From the NCBI GenBank assembly GCA_963976795.1, contig CAXBLT010000004.1, forward strand, positions 124,001 to 188,000: 64,000 nucleotides of DNA, written 5' to 3'. The DNA comes from UBA7359 sp963976795. Lineage in GTDB: Bacteria; Pseudomonadota; Gammaproteobacteria; Eutrophobiales; Eutrophobiaceae. The notes beneath the pieces were generated by a model. The model searched no databases. It saw only the letters and a program-made list of their open reading frames with translations, and was not told the origin of the DNA. Position 1 is the stretch's first letter. Every line of letters starts with the position of its first letter. Shown piece after piece: positions 8,254 through 15,980 of this stretch. The position numbers and the translations under genes were made by a program.

Positions 8254-9732
8254 ATGCACGAATCTAACCAAGAACACATCTTGTTTCTCACTGGAAAGCT
8301 CGCGCAAAAGCGTCTGCAACGAATCCTCGAGGATATGGCACCATCTGAATTTACATATGAGATTAGAAATATTGGTGTCAGTGTCGCCGCTTTGATGACA
8401 GCGCAGATGCTCACGCGGCGTCTGTCCAATTTGGACGACGTAAATCGTATTATAGTGCCTGGTCTATGCCGTGGTGATTTATCTGTTACCGCAGAAACAT
8501 TGGGAGTTGAGTGTTTGCGAGGGCCAATTGATTTAAAAGATCTACCAATGTTCTTTGGGCGTGACTGTAAGCCGCTTGATCTCAGCCAGTATAGTGTTGA
8601 GATATTTGCTGAGATTGTAGATGCTCCCATGGTTTCGGTAGAAGAGATTTTGAAACGAGCAGAAAAATATCGGCGGGATGGCGCAAATGTCATCGATATA
8701 GGTTGTTTGCCTGATACCCCTTTTCCTCATCTGGAAGAAACTATACAAGAATTACAGGATGCAGGTTTCAGGGTGAGTGTAGATTCGCTTGAAGAGGACG
8801 ATTTATTACGCGGTGGTCGGTCAGGAGCCGACTATTTGCTTAGCCTAAAAGAAAGTACGCTTTGGATAGCTGATGAAGTAGCATCAACCCCCATATTAAT
8901 ACCAGAAACACATGGGGACATGCCTTCTTTATATCGTGCTATTGAACAATATGCAGAAAAAGATCAACCTTTTTATGCAGATGCGATATTAGATCCTATT
9001 CATTTTGGTTTTACTGAATCCATCATTCGCTATCATGAATTACGTCAAAATTGTCCAGATATTAAAATCATGATGGGTGTTGGTAATTTAACAGAGTTAA
9101 CTGAAGCAGACACTACAGGCATAAATGCGATGTTGTTTGGTTTAATTTCTGAAATGCAGTTGGATGCAGTATTAGCGACAGAGGTTAGCCCACATTGCCG
9201 TTCTGCTGTTAGAGAAGCTGATAGAGCGCGTCGTATGATGTACGCTGCGAGAAGAGACAGTAGTTTGCCTAAAGGTATAGATAGCTCATTATTAGGCATG
9301 CACGCACGCAAGCCTTTTCCGTATAGTGAAGAAGAAATTAATGAGATTTCTCAGGAAGTGAAAGACCCTAGCTATAGAATTCAGGTGAGTGAAGCAGGTA
9401 TACATGTATATAATCGTGACGGTATAAATACAAATGAAAACCCTTTTGAGTTGTTTCCTAAACTAGACTTATTACAGGATGATGCACCACATTCATTTTA
9501 CATGGGCGTAGAGCTAGGCAAGGCTCAAGTTGCCTGGCAACTAGGTAAGAATTACATGCAAGATGAAGAACTTGATTGGGGCGCCTCTGTTGATAAAAAA
9601 ACAGAAGAACAAAAAAATGATGATTCGCGAGCTGCGCACGCAATGAAAAAGTTGTGTAAAGAGACAACAGAATATAAAAAAGCAGGTAGCACATTAAAAG
9701 CGAGCCGCATAAAAAAGAAAGAAAAAAAATGA
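8254..9732 (+). CDS. Dihydropteroate synthase-related protein (DUF6513), H4MPT-cluster type
   Basis: A 492-residue protein with a DUF6513-like N-terminal half (about 1-125, HILFLTGKLAQKRLQRILED) and a TIM-barrel DHPS-like domain (about 125-370; YRRDGANVIDIGCLPD, RVSVDSLEEDDL). Homologues occur in archaea and in methylotrophs with tetrahydromethanopterin, where they are assigned to pterin-aminobenzene condensation or later H4MPT steps. It is therefore probably the DHPS counterpart for the C1 carrier rather than folate. A charged Lys-rich tail ends the protein. It overlaps the next gene by four bases (ATGA), and four genes form one operon. The exact reaction is inferred. Confidence 0.8.
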   Translation: MHESNQEHILFLTGKLAQKRLQRILEDMAPSEFTYEIRNIGVSVAALMTAQMLTRRLSNLDDVNRIIVPGLCRGDLSVTAETLGVECLRGPIDLKDLPMFFGRDCKPLDLSQYSVEIFAEIVDAPMVSVEEILKRAEKYRRDGANVIDIGCLPDTPFPHLEETIQELQDAGFRVSVDSLEEDDLLRGGRSGADYLLSLKESTLWIADEVASTPILIPETHGDMPSLYRAIEQYAEKDQPFYADAILDPIHFGFTESIIRYHELRQNCPDIKIMMGVGNLTELTEADTTGINAMLFGLISEMQLDAVLATEVSPHCRSAVREADRARRMMYAARRDSSLPKGIDSSLLGMHARKPFPYSEEEINEISQEVKDPSYRIQVSEAGIHVYNRDGINTNENPFELFPKLDLLQDDAPHSFYMGVELGKAQVAWQLGKNYMQDEELDWGASVDKKTEEQKNDDSRAAHAMKKLCKETTEYKKAGSTLKASRIKKKEKK

Positions 9733-10304
9733 TCCAGGAAATTATAGTTACGACTACTAATAAAGATGGTTCTACTCATATAGCGCCAATGGGTATTAGA
9801 GAAGAATCAGATTTGATAGTCATCGCCCCATTTAAACCTTCCGCTACTTTGAAAAATATCCAGCGTAATAAAACAGCCGTAGTCAATCGGATTGATGATG
9901 TTCGTGTTTTTGCCGGGTGTCTGACTGGCCGAAAAAATTGGCCATTAGCTCCAGCTGAGAAAATAAAAGAGCATCGTCTAAAGGGAGCATTGAGCCATCT
10001 AGAACTGGGGCTGGAGAAAATTGAAGATGATGAGTTGAGACCTCGCTTTTATTGTAAGCAGATTGTTGAAATGAATCACAAACCATTTCAAGGTTTTAAT
10101 CGTGCACAGTTTGCAGTGCTGGAAGCAGCAATATTAGTTAGTCGACTAGATATGTTGCCGCAAGAAAAAATAGAACAGGAATTGGAATACTTAATGATTG
10201 CTATCGATAAGACTGCTGGGGAAGATGAGAAAATCGCCTGGAGTTGGTTAATGGAAAGAATAGAATCATATAGGCAAGAATCTGCTAAGGAAAAAATAAC
10301 ATGA
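9729..10304 (+). CDS. DUF447 family flavin-reductase-like protein
   Basis: A 191-residue protein of the DUF447 family, which adopts a split-barrel FMN-binding fold. It starts IQEIIVTTTNKDGSTHIAPMG, the usual opening of this family (an HIAPMGI motif with the glycine turn). An all-alpha C-terminal region follows. Members are found next to H4MPT and methanofuran genes in methylotrophs and in methanogens; their role is not firmly established. Four-base overlaps with both neighbours show tight coupling. Confidence 0.78.
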   Translation: MIQEIIVTTTNKDGSTHIAPMGIREESDLIVIAPFKPSATLKNIQRNKTAVVNRIDDVRVFAGCLTGRKNWPLAPAEKIKEHRLKGALSHLELGLEKIEDDELRPRFYCKQIVEMNHKPFQGFNRAQFAVLEAAILVSRLDMLPQEKIEQELEYLMIAIDKTAGEDEKIAWSWLMERIESYRQESAKEKIT

Positions 10305-11044
10305 CCGGTATGCTTGCAAGTGTGACATCGATAAAAGAAGCGCAACTTGTCCATAAGAATGGAGTTGATATTATCGACTTGAAAAATCCTGAGCTAGGAG
10401 CTTTAGGTGCACTTGATACAAGTGTTGTTTCAAATATTGTTGACTCAATTTCAGATGTGATTCTTACCAGTGCAACCATCGGAGATATTGAACCTAATGA
10501 TCCGTTGTTATACGAGCGTATAGTCAGTATGGGGAATACTGGTGTTGATTATGTCAAAGTAGGTTTATTTGCTGACTATGCAAATGAGTATTTCATTGAA
10601 GTACTAAATCAAGCCGTTAAAAAAAATATAAAGATAATAGTTGTTCTATTTGCTGAAGACTATGTTAGCTTAACTTCATTAGAAGATTTGATGACGAGCG
10701 ATATAAGTGGCGTCATGTTGGATACAAAAAGTAAAACAGATAAAAATTTACTTTCTTTATTAAACCGCCAAATATTAGATGGGTTTGTTCGGTTAGCAAA
10801 ATCATACGGCTTATTAACAGGGCTTGCGGGATCTTTGCAGTATGAAGATATAAGTGCATTGTTAGATATCGACGCTGATTATTTAGGGTTCCGTGGAGCA
10901 TTATGCGCTGAAAACAATAGAGTGAGATCAATTGAGATTAAAAATCTTGTCAAGATAAGAAAAGCAATTCCGCGACAAAGAAACATTGATTATGGTGATG
11001 AAGAATATAGAGAAGAGGTGTTAAGCAATGGCACAATGGCGTAA
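10301..11044 (+). CDS. mfnB: (5-formylfuran-3-yl)methyl phosphate synthase-like protein (MfnB family)
   Basis: A 247-residue TIM-barrel enzyme of the former DUF556 family. In methanogens MfnB makes the furan ring precursor of methanofuran from two glyceraldehyde-3-phosphate molecules through Lys Schiff-base chemistry. The signature IIDLKNPELGALGA (Lys28) and the second conserved region GVDYVKVGLF (Lys86) are both present. Methylotrophic bacteria use the same enzyme for a methanofuran analogue acting with formyltransferase/hydrolase. It overlaps DUF447 by four bases and the pterin dehydratase gene by 17 bases. Confidence 0.82.
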   Translation: MTGMLASVTSIKEAQLVHKNGVDIIDLKNPELGALGALDTSVVSNIVDSISDVILTSATIGDIEPNDPLLYERIVSMGNTGVDYVKVGLFADYANEYFIEVLNQAVKKNIKIIVVLFAEDYVSLTSLEDLMTSDISGVMLDTKSKTDKNLLSLLNRQILDGFVRLAKSYGLLTGLAGSLQYEDISALLDIDADYLGFRGALCAENNRVRSIEIKNLVKIRKAIPRQRNIDYGDEEYREEVLSNGTMA

Positions 11045-11417
11045 AGCAGGAAAAGATGAAACCTACACCGAAGAAGAAATAGAGGCGCGTTTGAAAGAAG
11101 AGCTGCCTGAGTGGCATTTCGAAGGTGGTTGGATACGACGAAAATATAAAACTAGTGGTTGGAAATCAACCTTAATGGTTGTGAACACAGTTGGTCATTT
11201 AGCAGAAGCTGCCTGGCATCATCCTGATTTAACGGTTTCTTATGCCTTTGTTACGGTTAAGCTCATGAATCATGCCGCAAAAGGTATAACAGACAAAGAT
11301 TTTGAATTAGCCTTGAAGATTGAAGAGGTGGTCCAATGGCAACCTGGCAAAGAAGAGGCTAGCGCTCTTGATGGGACACCTGAGGATCCGAGATTTAAAT
11401 ACATTAAATACGATTGA
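11028..11417 (+). CDS. Pterin-4a-carbinolamine dehydratase-like protein
   Basis: A 129-residue member of the PCD/DCoH family, slightly longer than the usual 100 residues. The core motif is present: AEAAWHHPDLTVSYAFVTVK, with paired His residues, then the LMNHAAKGITDKDFELA helix. In H4MPT gene clusters this family is thought to act in pterin chemistry rather than phenylalanine hydroxylation. It is the last gene of the operon, and its stop codon lies inside a 12-bp-stem hairpin. Confidence 0.82.
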   Translation: MAQWRKAGKDETYTEEEIEARLKEELPEWHFEGGWIRRKYKTSGWKSTLMVVNTVGHLAEAAWHHPDLTVSYAFVTVKLMNHAAKGITDKDFELALKIEEVVQWQPGKEEASALDGTPEDPRFKYIKYD

Positions 11418-11445
11418 TGTCCGCCAACTACTAGGACATCAATCG
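11411..11445 (+). terminator. Long perfect hairpin at end of pterin operon
   Basis: CGATTGATGTCC and GGACATCAATCG pair perfectly (12 bp) around an 11-base loop; the pterin dehydratase stop codon lies in the left arm. There is no T-run directly after it, so it may act as an mRNA 3' stabiliser or a weak terminator rather than a canonical intrinsic terminator. Confidence 0.5.
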
Positions 11446-11473
11446 GTAGTAATAGAACAGCGAGTTTAATTTA

Positions 11474-11761
11474 CTACGCTATTTCCCCGCGTTCAAAATT
11501 GTATTCTGTGATAGCGCCTACGTTGTTGATCATGAATGTGCAGTTGCTGTTGAAGGTAGTTGCTGATTTGGTAAATTTTATAGCTTTAGCACCGCCAGTT
11601 AAGTCTACTTCGTCTTCTGGCACACCGAAATGTGCGACTGCTTTTTCTATGTGCCTGCCAACAAAGTGATCCAATATATTAATAAATTCGACTTCAGTAC
11701 GAGGATATTTAAGAATACCGTGACTTCTATTAGTACTGCTATCGGTTTTATATGTGCCCAT
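11474..11761 (-). CDS. Small conserved-looking hypothetical protein
   Basis: A 95-residue soluble protein that I do not recognise. It has no signal peptide or membrane segment. Composition and periodicity (YPRTEVEFINILDHFVGRHIEKAVAHFG) look like a folded alpha-beta protein, not a shadow frame. The frame is free of overlap with other genes and is read convergently towards the pterin operon. No functional assignment is possible from the sequence. Confidence 0.5.
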   Translation of the reverse strand: MGTYKTDSSTNRSHGILKYPRTEVEFINILDHFVGRHIEKAVAHFGVPEDEVDLTGGAKAIKFTKSATTFNSNCTFMINNVGAITEYNFERGEIA

Positions 11762-11947
11762 TATTTAAAATACTCCATACATATTTCTAACATAAAAAGT
11801 GTCAAGTGTTATTACCTGACTTTTGATTCTTTATGAGGACACTCTAAAGTGTAGAACATTATTGTGTCTTAAAAAAACTACAATAATTATAGTTACTTAC
11901 GTTAGTTTTAGTCAACTACATAATATGCAATCAGGCAATGTTGATTA
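11762..11947. other. AT-rich spacer between hypothetical gene and moaC
   Basis: The 186 bases hold the presumed promoter of the 95-residue hypothetical gene. I see no terminator or repeat that I can support. Confidence 0.3.
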
Positions 11948-12421
11948 TTAACGTTTCCAAGTCCCTGATTTACCGCCCGATTTTTTAGTTAATTGGATAT
12001 CAGTGATAGTCATACCACGATCAACCGCTTTACACATATCATAAATGGTCAGCAAGCTAATTTGAACGGCAGTTAACGCTTCCATTTCTACGCCGGTTTT
12101 GCCCTCTGTTTCTGCCTGACACACGCAGAGAATTGACGAGTTTTCTTCATTAACGGTTAAGTCGATATTGATGTGCGTAAGTGAAAGAGGATGACAAAGT
12201 GGAATTAGCTCAGAGGTTTTTTTTGCACCCATAATACCCGCAGTTCTTGCTATACCGAGGACATCCCCTTTTTTATGACCACCTTCTTTGATTAGTGACA
12301 ATGTTTCTTTATGCATAGAAATGGAACCGCTCGCTACCGCAATTCGCTGAGTAACGGGTTTTTCTCCAATATCAACCATATGAGCTGCACCCTGATCATT
12401 AAAATGCGTTAATTTAGACAT
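11948..12421 (-). CDS. moaC: Cyclic pyranopterin monophosphate synthase MoaC
   Basis: A 157-residue enzyme that converts the MoaA product (3',8-cyclo-7,8-dihydro-GTP) into cyclic pyranopterin monophosphate, the first stable molybdopterin intermediate. The start at MSKLTHFNDQGAAHMVDI is chosen because MoaC proteins begin this way; an upstream in-frame ATG at 12463 would add 14 atypical residues. Motifs: KGDVLGIARTAGIMGAKKTSELIPLCHPL, GKTGVEMEALTA and YDMCKA. It is divergent from moaD, with 63 bases between the starts. Confidence 0.95.
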   Translation of the reverse strand: MSKLTHFNDQGAAHMVDIGEKPVTQRIAVASGSISMHKETLSLIKEGGHKKGDVLGIARTAGIMGAKKTSELIPLCHPLSLTHINIDLTVNEENSSILCVCQAETEGKTGVEMEALTAVQISLLTIYDMCKAVDRGMTITDIQLTKKSGGKSGTWKR

Positions 12422-12484
12422 ATCACTATTATCTCTTTGGTATAATTGGTTAATACTACTCAAATAAAGACTTTAATCAATAAT

Positions 12485-12721
12485 ATGCAAGTATCTGTTA
12501 AATATTTTGCCAGCCTGCGTGAAGTGATAGGCGAGGCCGATTCGATCTTGGAAATTGAAGAAGGCACTTCGGTAAGTTCTCTTTGGCAGTCTATCATTGG
12601 CAGGAAGAGTATCGAGTTCGATAACGTCATGATGGCAGTAAATATGGAGTATGTGAAACCAGAACACCAACTTAAAACCGGGGACGAGGTGGCTTTTTTT
12701 CCACCGGTTACTGGAGGTTGA
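12485..12721 (+). CDS. moaD: Molybdopterin synthase sulfur-carrier subunit MoaD
   Basis: A 78-residue ubiquitin-fold protein that ends in the required Gly-Gly (PPVTGG), whose C-terminus is thiocarboxylated and donates sulfur to cyclic pyranopterin. The start MQVSVKYFASLREVIGEA is taken as the family start; the open frame extends 13 codons further upstream. A TATAAT-like string at 12441-12446 precedes it and may be its -10 element. The moaE start follows the stop codon after three bases. Confidence 0.93.
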   Translation: MQVSVKYFASLREVIGEADSILEIEEGTSVSSLWQSIIGRKSIEFDNVMMAVNMEYVKPEHQLKTGDEVAFFPPVTGG

Positions 12722-12724
12722 ACT

Positions 12725-13162
12725 ATGTTGATCGAGGTTCGAAAAAAGCCGTTTCATGCCTATGCGGAAATGCAATATTATTTGGATAGTCTAGATATCG
12801 TTGGAAAATATGGGGCAACGGCAAATTTTGTCGGTTCAATGCGTGATTTTAACGAAGACAAAAAAGTAACACATATGACGCTAGAGCATTATCCCGGCAT
12901 GACAGAAAAACATCTGGAAGCGATTGCTAAAGAATCAATTGAAAAATGGCAGCTGCTTAATGTATTAATATTGCATCGGGTCGGCAAGGTAAATATAGGC
13001 GAAGATATTGTTTTAGTTGCAACATGGTCTGCGCATCGCAAAGCTGCTTTTGAGAGCTGTCGTGCAATAATGGAACAATTAAAATCCGGAGCGCCATTTT
13101 GGAAAAAAGAAGAAACGAGCTCTGGTACAAAATGGGTCGAAAAGAACACTCCTGGTTATTAA
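12725..13162 (+). CDS. moaE: Molybdopterin synthase catalytic subunit MoaE
   Basis: A 145-residue protein that with MoaD forms the heterotetrameric molybdopterin synthase. Motifs: GATANFVGSMRDFN, LEHYPGMTEK, LHRVGKVNIGEDIV, SAHRKAAFESCRAIMEQLK and the active-site Lys region APFWKKEE. Length and spacing are normal. It is coupled to moaD. Confidence 0.95.
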   Translation: MLIEVRKKPFHAYAEMQYYLDSLDIVGKYGATANFVGSMRDFNEDKKVTHMTLEHYPGMTEKHLEAIAKESIEKWQLLNVLILHRVGKVNIGEDIVLVATWSAHRKAAFESCRAIMEQLKSGAPFWKKEETSSGTKWVEKNTPGY

Positions 13163-13168
13163 ACCCAT

Positions 13169-13520
13169 ATGACATTCAATAAACACCCTGATTTTCTAAT
13201 TATTGGGGCGGGCATTGTCGGGCTTACAATTGCCTTGGAAATTAAAAGGCAATTTCCAGATGCAACAATTTCTATTATTGAGAAAGTAAATCAACCAGGC
13301 ATTCATGCTAGTGGTCGAAATAGCGGTGTATTGCATGCTGGTTTTTATTGCACAGCAGATTCATTTAATAAATATAAAAACCAAACAATTGGAAATGGAT
13401 TTTAAGTATGAAGGCGATGATAAATCATTTCATGTGCTGAACGCTGTATCACCTGCATTTACCTGCGCGTTACCATTTAGCAAATTACTGGTGAGTGAAA
13501 TTAAATTAAAAGTTAATTAA
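13169..13520 (+). pseudogene. lhgO: Remnant of an LhgO-type FAD-dependent oxidoreductase
   Basis: The first frame (13169-13405) gives about 68 normal N-terminal residues of an L-2-hydroxyglutarate oxidase type protein: the FAD Rossmann motif LIIGAGIVGLTIALEI and the family signature ASGRNSGVLHAGFYCTADS. It then runs to a stop. A second frame, from about 13390 to 13520, encodes the family C-terminus (SFHVLNAVSPAFTCALPF). About 280-300 central residues are missing and the two ends are in different frames, so this is an internally deleted, dead gene. It overlaps the end of moeA by four bases. Confidence 0.85.
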
Positions 13521-14785
13521 ACAAGTCCATGAAACAATTGTACGTCAACCAGATCTTCTGGGCTCACGCCATTATTTTCCAATGGTAATATAATAAAACA
13601 ATTTGCATCAGCCATGGAACGTAGTATTCCTGAGCCTTGAGCACCTGTCTTACGCACAACCATGCGGCCGTTCTTATCATGTTCAAGTATGCCGCGTTGA
13701 TATTCAACTCTGCCTGGGCGTTTCTTTAGAGTTGATACACAAGGCACCTTTATCATGACTGGCATGGTTGATCTTTCACCTGCCATTTTTTTCAATGCAG
13801 GTTGTACAAATTGGTAAAACGTCACCATGACGGAGACGGGGTTACCAGGTAACCCAAAAAAATAAGTCGATTCTAGTTTTCCAAAGGTAAGAGGACGGCC
13901 GGGTTTCATGGCAACCTTCCAGAAATCTACCTCGCCATGTTTTAATAAGGTTTCTTTGACGTAATCGGCTTCTCCAACCGAAACGCCACCCGATGTAATT
14001 AAAATGTCAGAATTACCTGTCGCATCTAAAAAGGCTTTGTCCATTAATTTTTGGTCATCCTTAACAACACCCATATCAATAATATCGACGCCTAATCGTG
14101 ATAGCATTCCGTATAGAGTGTAGCGATTACTGTCATAGATCGCGCCGTTATCCAGTTGCTCACCGACCGAACGTAATTCATCGCCAGTAGAAAAGAATGC
14201 GACTCGGAGTTTTCGGTAAACATCTACTTCAGCAAGACCCAATGATGCCAATAGCCCAATATCTGCGGGAGTAAGTTTCATTCCTTTTTCGAGAACAAGA
14301 TCACCAACCCCAAGGTCTTCTCCTGCTTCACGAACGTTGCTCCCGGGCTTAGTATCAATACCAATGCTAATTTGGTCTCCAGATACTTCAACTAGTTCTT
14401 GCATGACAACAGTATCAGAACCATCAGGCAAAATTGCGCCAGTCATAATCCGGATGCATCCTCCCTTTTTAAGTTTTATCTCAGAGGGTTTGCCAGCAAA
14501 GCTTGAGCCTATCATTTTTAGAGTATGTGTTCCTTCGGTGGGGATGTCTGCCGCATTAATAGCATACCCGTCCATCGCGGAATTACGCCCTGAGGGGACA
14601 TTAATCTCAGAAGTGATGTTTAGAGCAAGTACACGACCCAGTGCTTCGCGTATGGGAATAGACTCTGTTTCAGTAGTGGCGGATATGGTGTTAAATATTC
14701 TTTTTAATGCTTCATCAGGCAAAATAGAGTTTGGATCGTAATCGTCCATGCAACTGTAATCTTTGTTGATATTGTTTTCAGACAT
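13517..14785 (-). CDS. moeA: Molybdopterin molybdenumtransferase MoeA
   Basis: A 422-residue enzyme that inserts molybdate into adenylylated molybdopterin. Motifs: SGRNSAMDGYA in domain I, the IRIMTGAILPDGSDTVVMQE region, FSTGDEL, YDSNRY, ILITSGGVSVGEADYV, MKPGRPLTFG and FGLPGNPVS. The length is close to the usual 410. Its start lies within the end of mobB (8-base overlap) in a mobA-mobB-moeA operon read leftwards. Confidence 0.95.
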   Translation of the reverse strand: MSENNINKDYSCMDDYDPNSILPDEALKRIFNTISATTETESIPIREALGRVLALNITSEINVPSGRNSAMDGYAINAADIPTEGTHTLKMIGSSFAGKPSEIKLKKGGCIRIMTGAILPDGSDTVVMQELVEVSGDQISIGIDTKPGSNVREAGEDLGVGDLVLEKGMKLTPADIGLLASLGLAEVDVYRKLRVAFFSTGDELRSVGEQLDNGAIYDSNRYTLYGMLSRLGVDIIDMGVVKDDQKLMDKAFLDATGNSDILITSGGVSVGEADYVKETLLKHGEVDFWKVAMKPGRPLTFGKLESTYFFGLPGNPVSVMVTFYQFVQPALKKMAGERSTMPVMIKVPCVSTLKKRPGRVEYQRGILEHDKNGRMVVRKTGAQGSGILRSMADANCFIILPLENNGVSPEDLVDVQLFHGLV

Positions 14786-15325
14786 GATGAATTCCGTTAG
14801 TTATTAATAGCAGCGTTATGAATTTCACTATCGCAGTATGATTATCTAGATCAAGAATAATCAAGTTTAATTTTTCAGTGATTGCAGCATCCGTAGTAAG
14901 CGTAATGGCACTCTCACCCGAATTGCAAATCAAAGTCTGACCCAGATTCGAATGGTATAATTCTATTTTTGGAATTGACTCTGGCTTGAAGCCTTCAACT
15001 AAAACAAGGCTTTGCTTAGACTGATCTAAATGGGAAATATGTTCCAGTAATCGCATTGTTTGTTCTGTTTCTTTTTGCTCTATCATCAAGGGACTTCTCT
15101 TTTTTGAACCAATTAACATTTGGTCTGAGCCAGTTTTTTTATTTTATGACTATCTTTGCTGACTTGATCTATCTTAAAGGTATGGTGCGCATGTTTAATA
15201 ACGCCGACTTCTAAACCATGTTGTTTTAATAAAGGTATTAAGTTCACTAATAAGGTCGTTTTCCCCGTTCCACTATATGCGGAAAAACCTAAAATAGGGA
15301 CATCAGATTTTATTTTCATATTCAA
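14778..15325 (-). pseudogene. mobB: Molybdopterin-guanine dinucleotide biosynthesis protein MobB, interrupted by a frameshift
   Basis: MobB is a P-loop GTPase that assists MobA. The N-terminal frame (15325-15113, 70 residues) has GFSAYSGTGKTTLLVNLIP (Walker A) and VIKHAHHTFKIDQVSKDSH, then stops. The rest of the protein (MLIGSKKRSPLMIEQ to the end) lies in another frame ending at 14778. The break falls at seven A residues (minus strand; 15134-15140). A -1 shift there restores KKTGSDQMLIGSKKR, the usual family sequence. This could be a sequencing error, a real loss, or productive slippage on A-AAA-AAA. Four-base overlap with mobA and eight with moeA argue that it is still part of a working operon. 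Confidence 0.8.
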
Positions 15326-15921
15326 CGGCTACGTAATTTTGACAGTGCACTCTGAACATCTTCATGTGTGTTGATATTCTCAAATGTTTCCGGCTTGTCT
15401 GAAAAATCGACCATGGTAAAGTCATGTTGCTCAAACCAGCGATCAATTTTTCTATCTCCAGCAGCTAAATAATCTACCAGTGATTGCAAGAGCGTTTTTT
15501 TTAGCATGCAGAAGACAGGTTGAATACGTTCGCCATCATGAGCAACACTAATATCAACTGATTTATTCTTAAGCGATTCGGATAATCTATGAACCAAATC
15601 AAGAGGTATGAAAGGGGAGTCGCAAGGTGCAGTAACCATGTAGCCAGTATTTATTATCTTTAGCGCGCTTGCCATTCCAGCGAGTGGACCACAAAAACCA
15701 GATAATTCGTCTGCAACCAATTCGAGGCCATATCGTGAATAAAGATCGTGATTTCGATTGGCATTAATAAGTAGTTTGGCAGTCTGCGGTTTAAGTATGT
15801 CAATGATGAGCTCAATCATGGGTTTTCCATCAAGCATTACCAGCCCTTTGTCTTGCCCGCCCATCCGCCGAGCCTGTCCGCCTGCGAGAATGACGCCTGT
15901 AACATCTGATTTAATATTCAT
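15322..15921 (-). CDS. mobA: Molybdenum cofactor guanylyltransferase MobA
   Basis: A 199-residue nucleotidyltransferase that attaches GMP to Mo-molybdopterin, giving the bis-MGD form used by DMSO-reductase-family enzymes such as formate dehydrogenase. Motifs: GVILAGGQARRMGGQDKGLV (GTP binding), DELSGFCGPLAGMASAL and VTAPCDSPFIP. It is the first gene of mobA-mobB-moeA. Its presence together with fdhD suggests a bis-MGD formate dehydrogenase elsewhere in the genome. Confidence 0.95.
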   Translation of the reverse strand: MNIKSDVTGVILAGGQARRMGGQDKGLVMLDGKPMIELIIDILKPQTAKLLINANRNHDLYSRYGLELVADELSGFCGPLAGMASALKIINTGYMVTAPCDSPFIPLDLVHRLSESLKNKSVDISVAHDGERIQPVFCMLKKTLLQSLVDYLAAGDRKIDRWFEQHDFTMVDFSDKPETFENINTHEDVQSALSKLRSR

Positions 15922-15980
15922 TCTTCTTGCTCAATTGGCATGTCTAGTTACAACGATGTTGCGGAATTATAAAATGATGT

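Noticed and set aside
8254..9732. A second folate folP gene
   Set aside because: The N-terminal DUF6513 region, altered DHPS motifs and pterin-cofactor neighbours differ from folate DHPS, which is already present at 3834.
14337..14741. 134-residue open frame opposite moeA
   Set aside because: It lies fully inside an unambiguous moeA gene and shows no family pattern.
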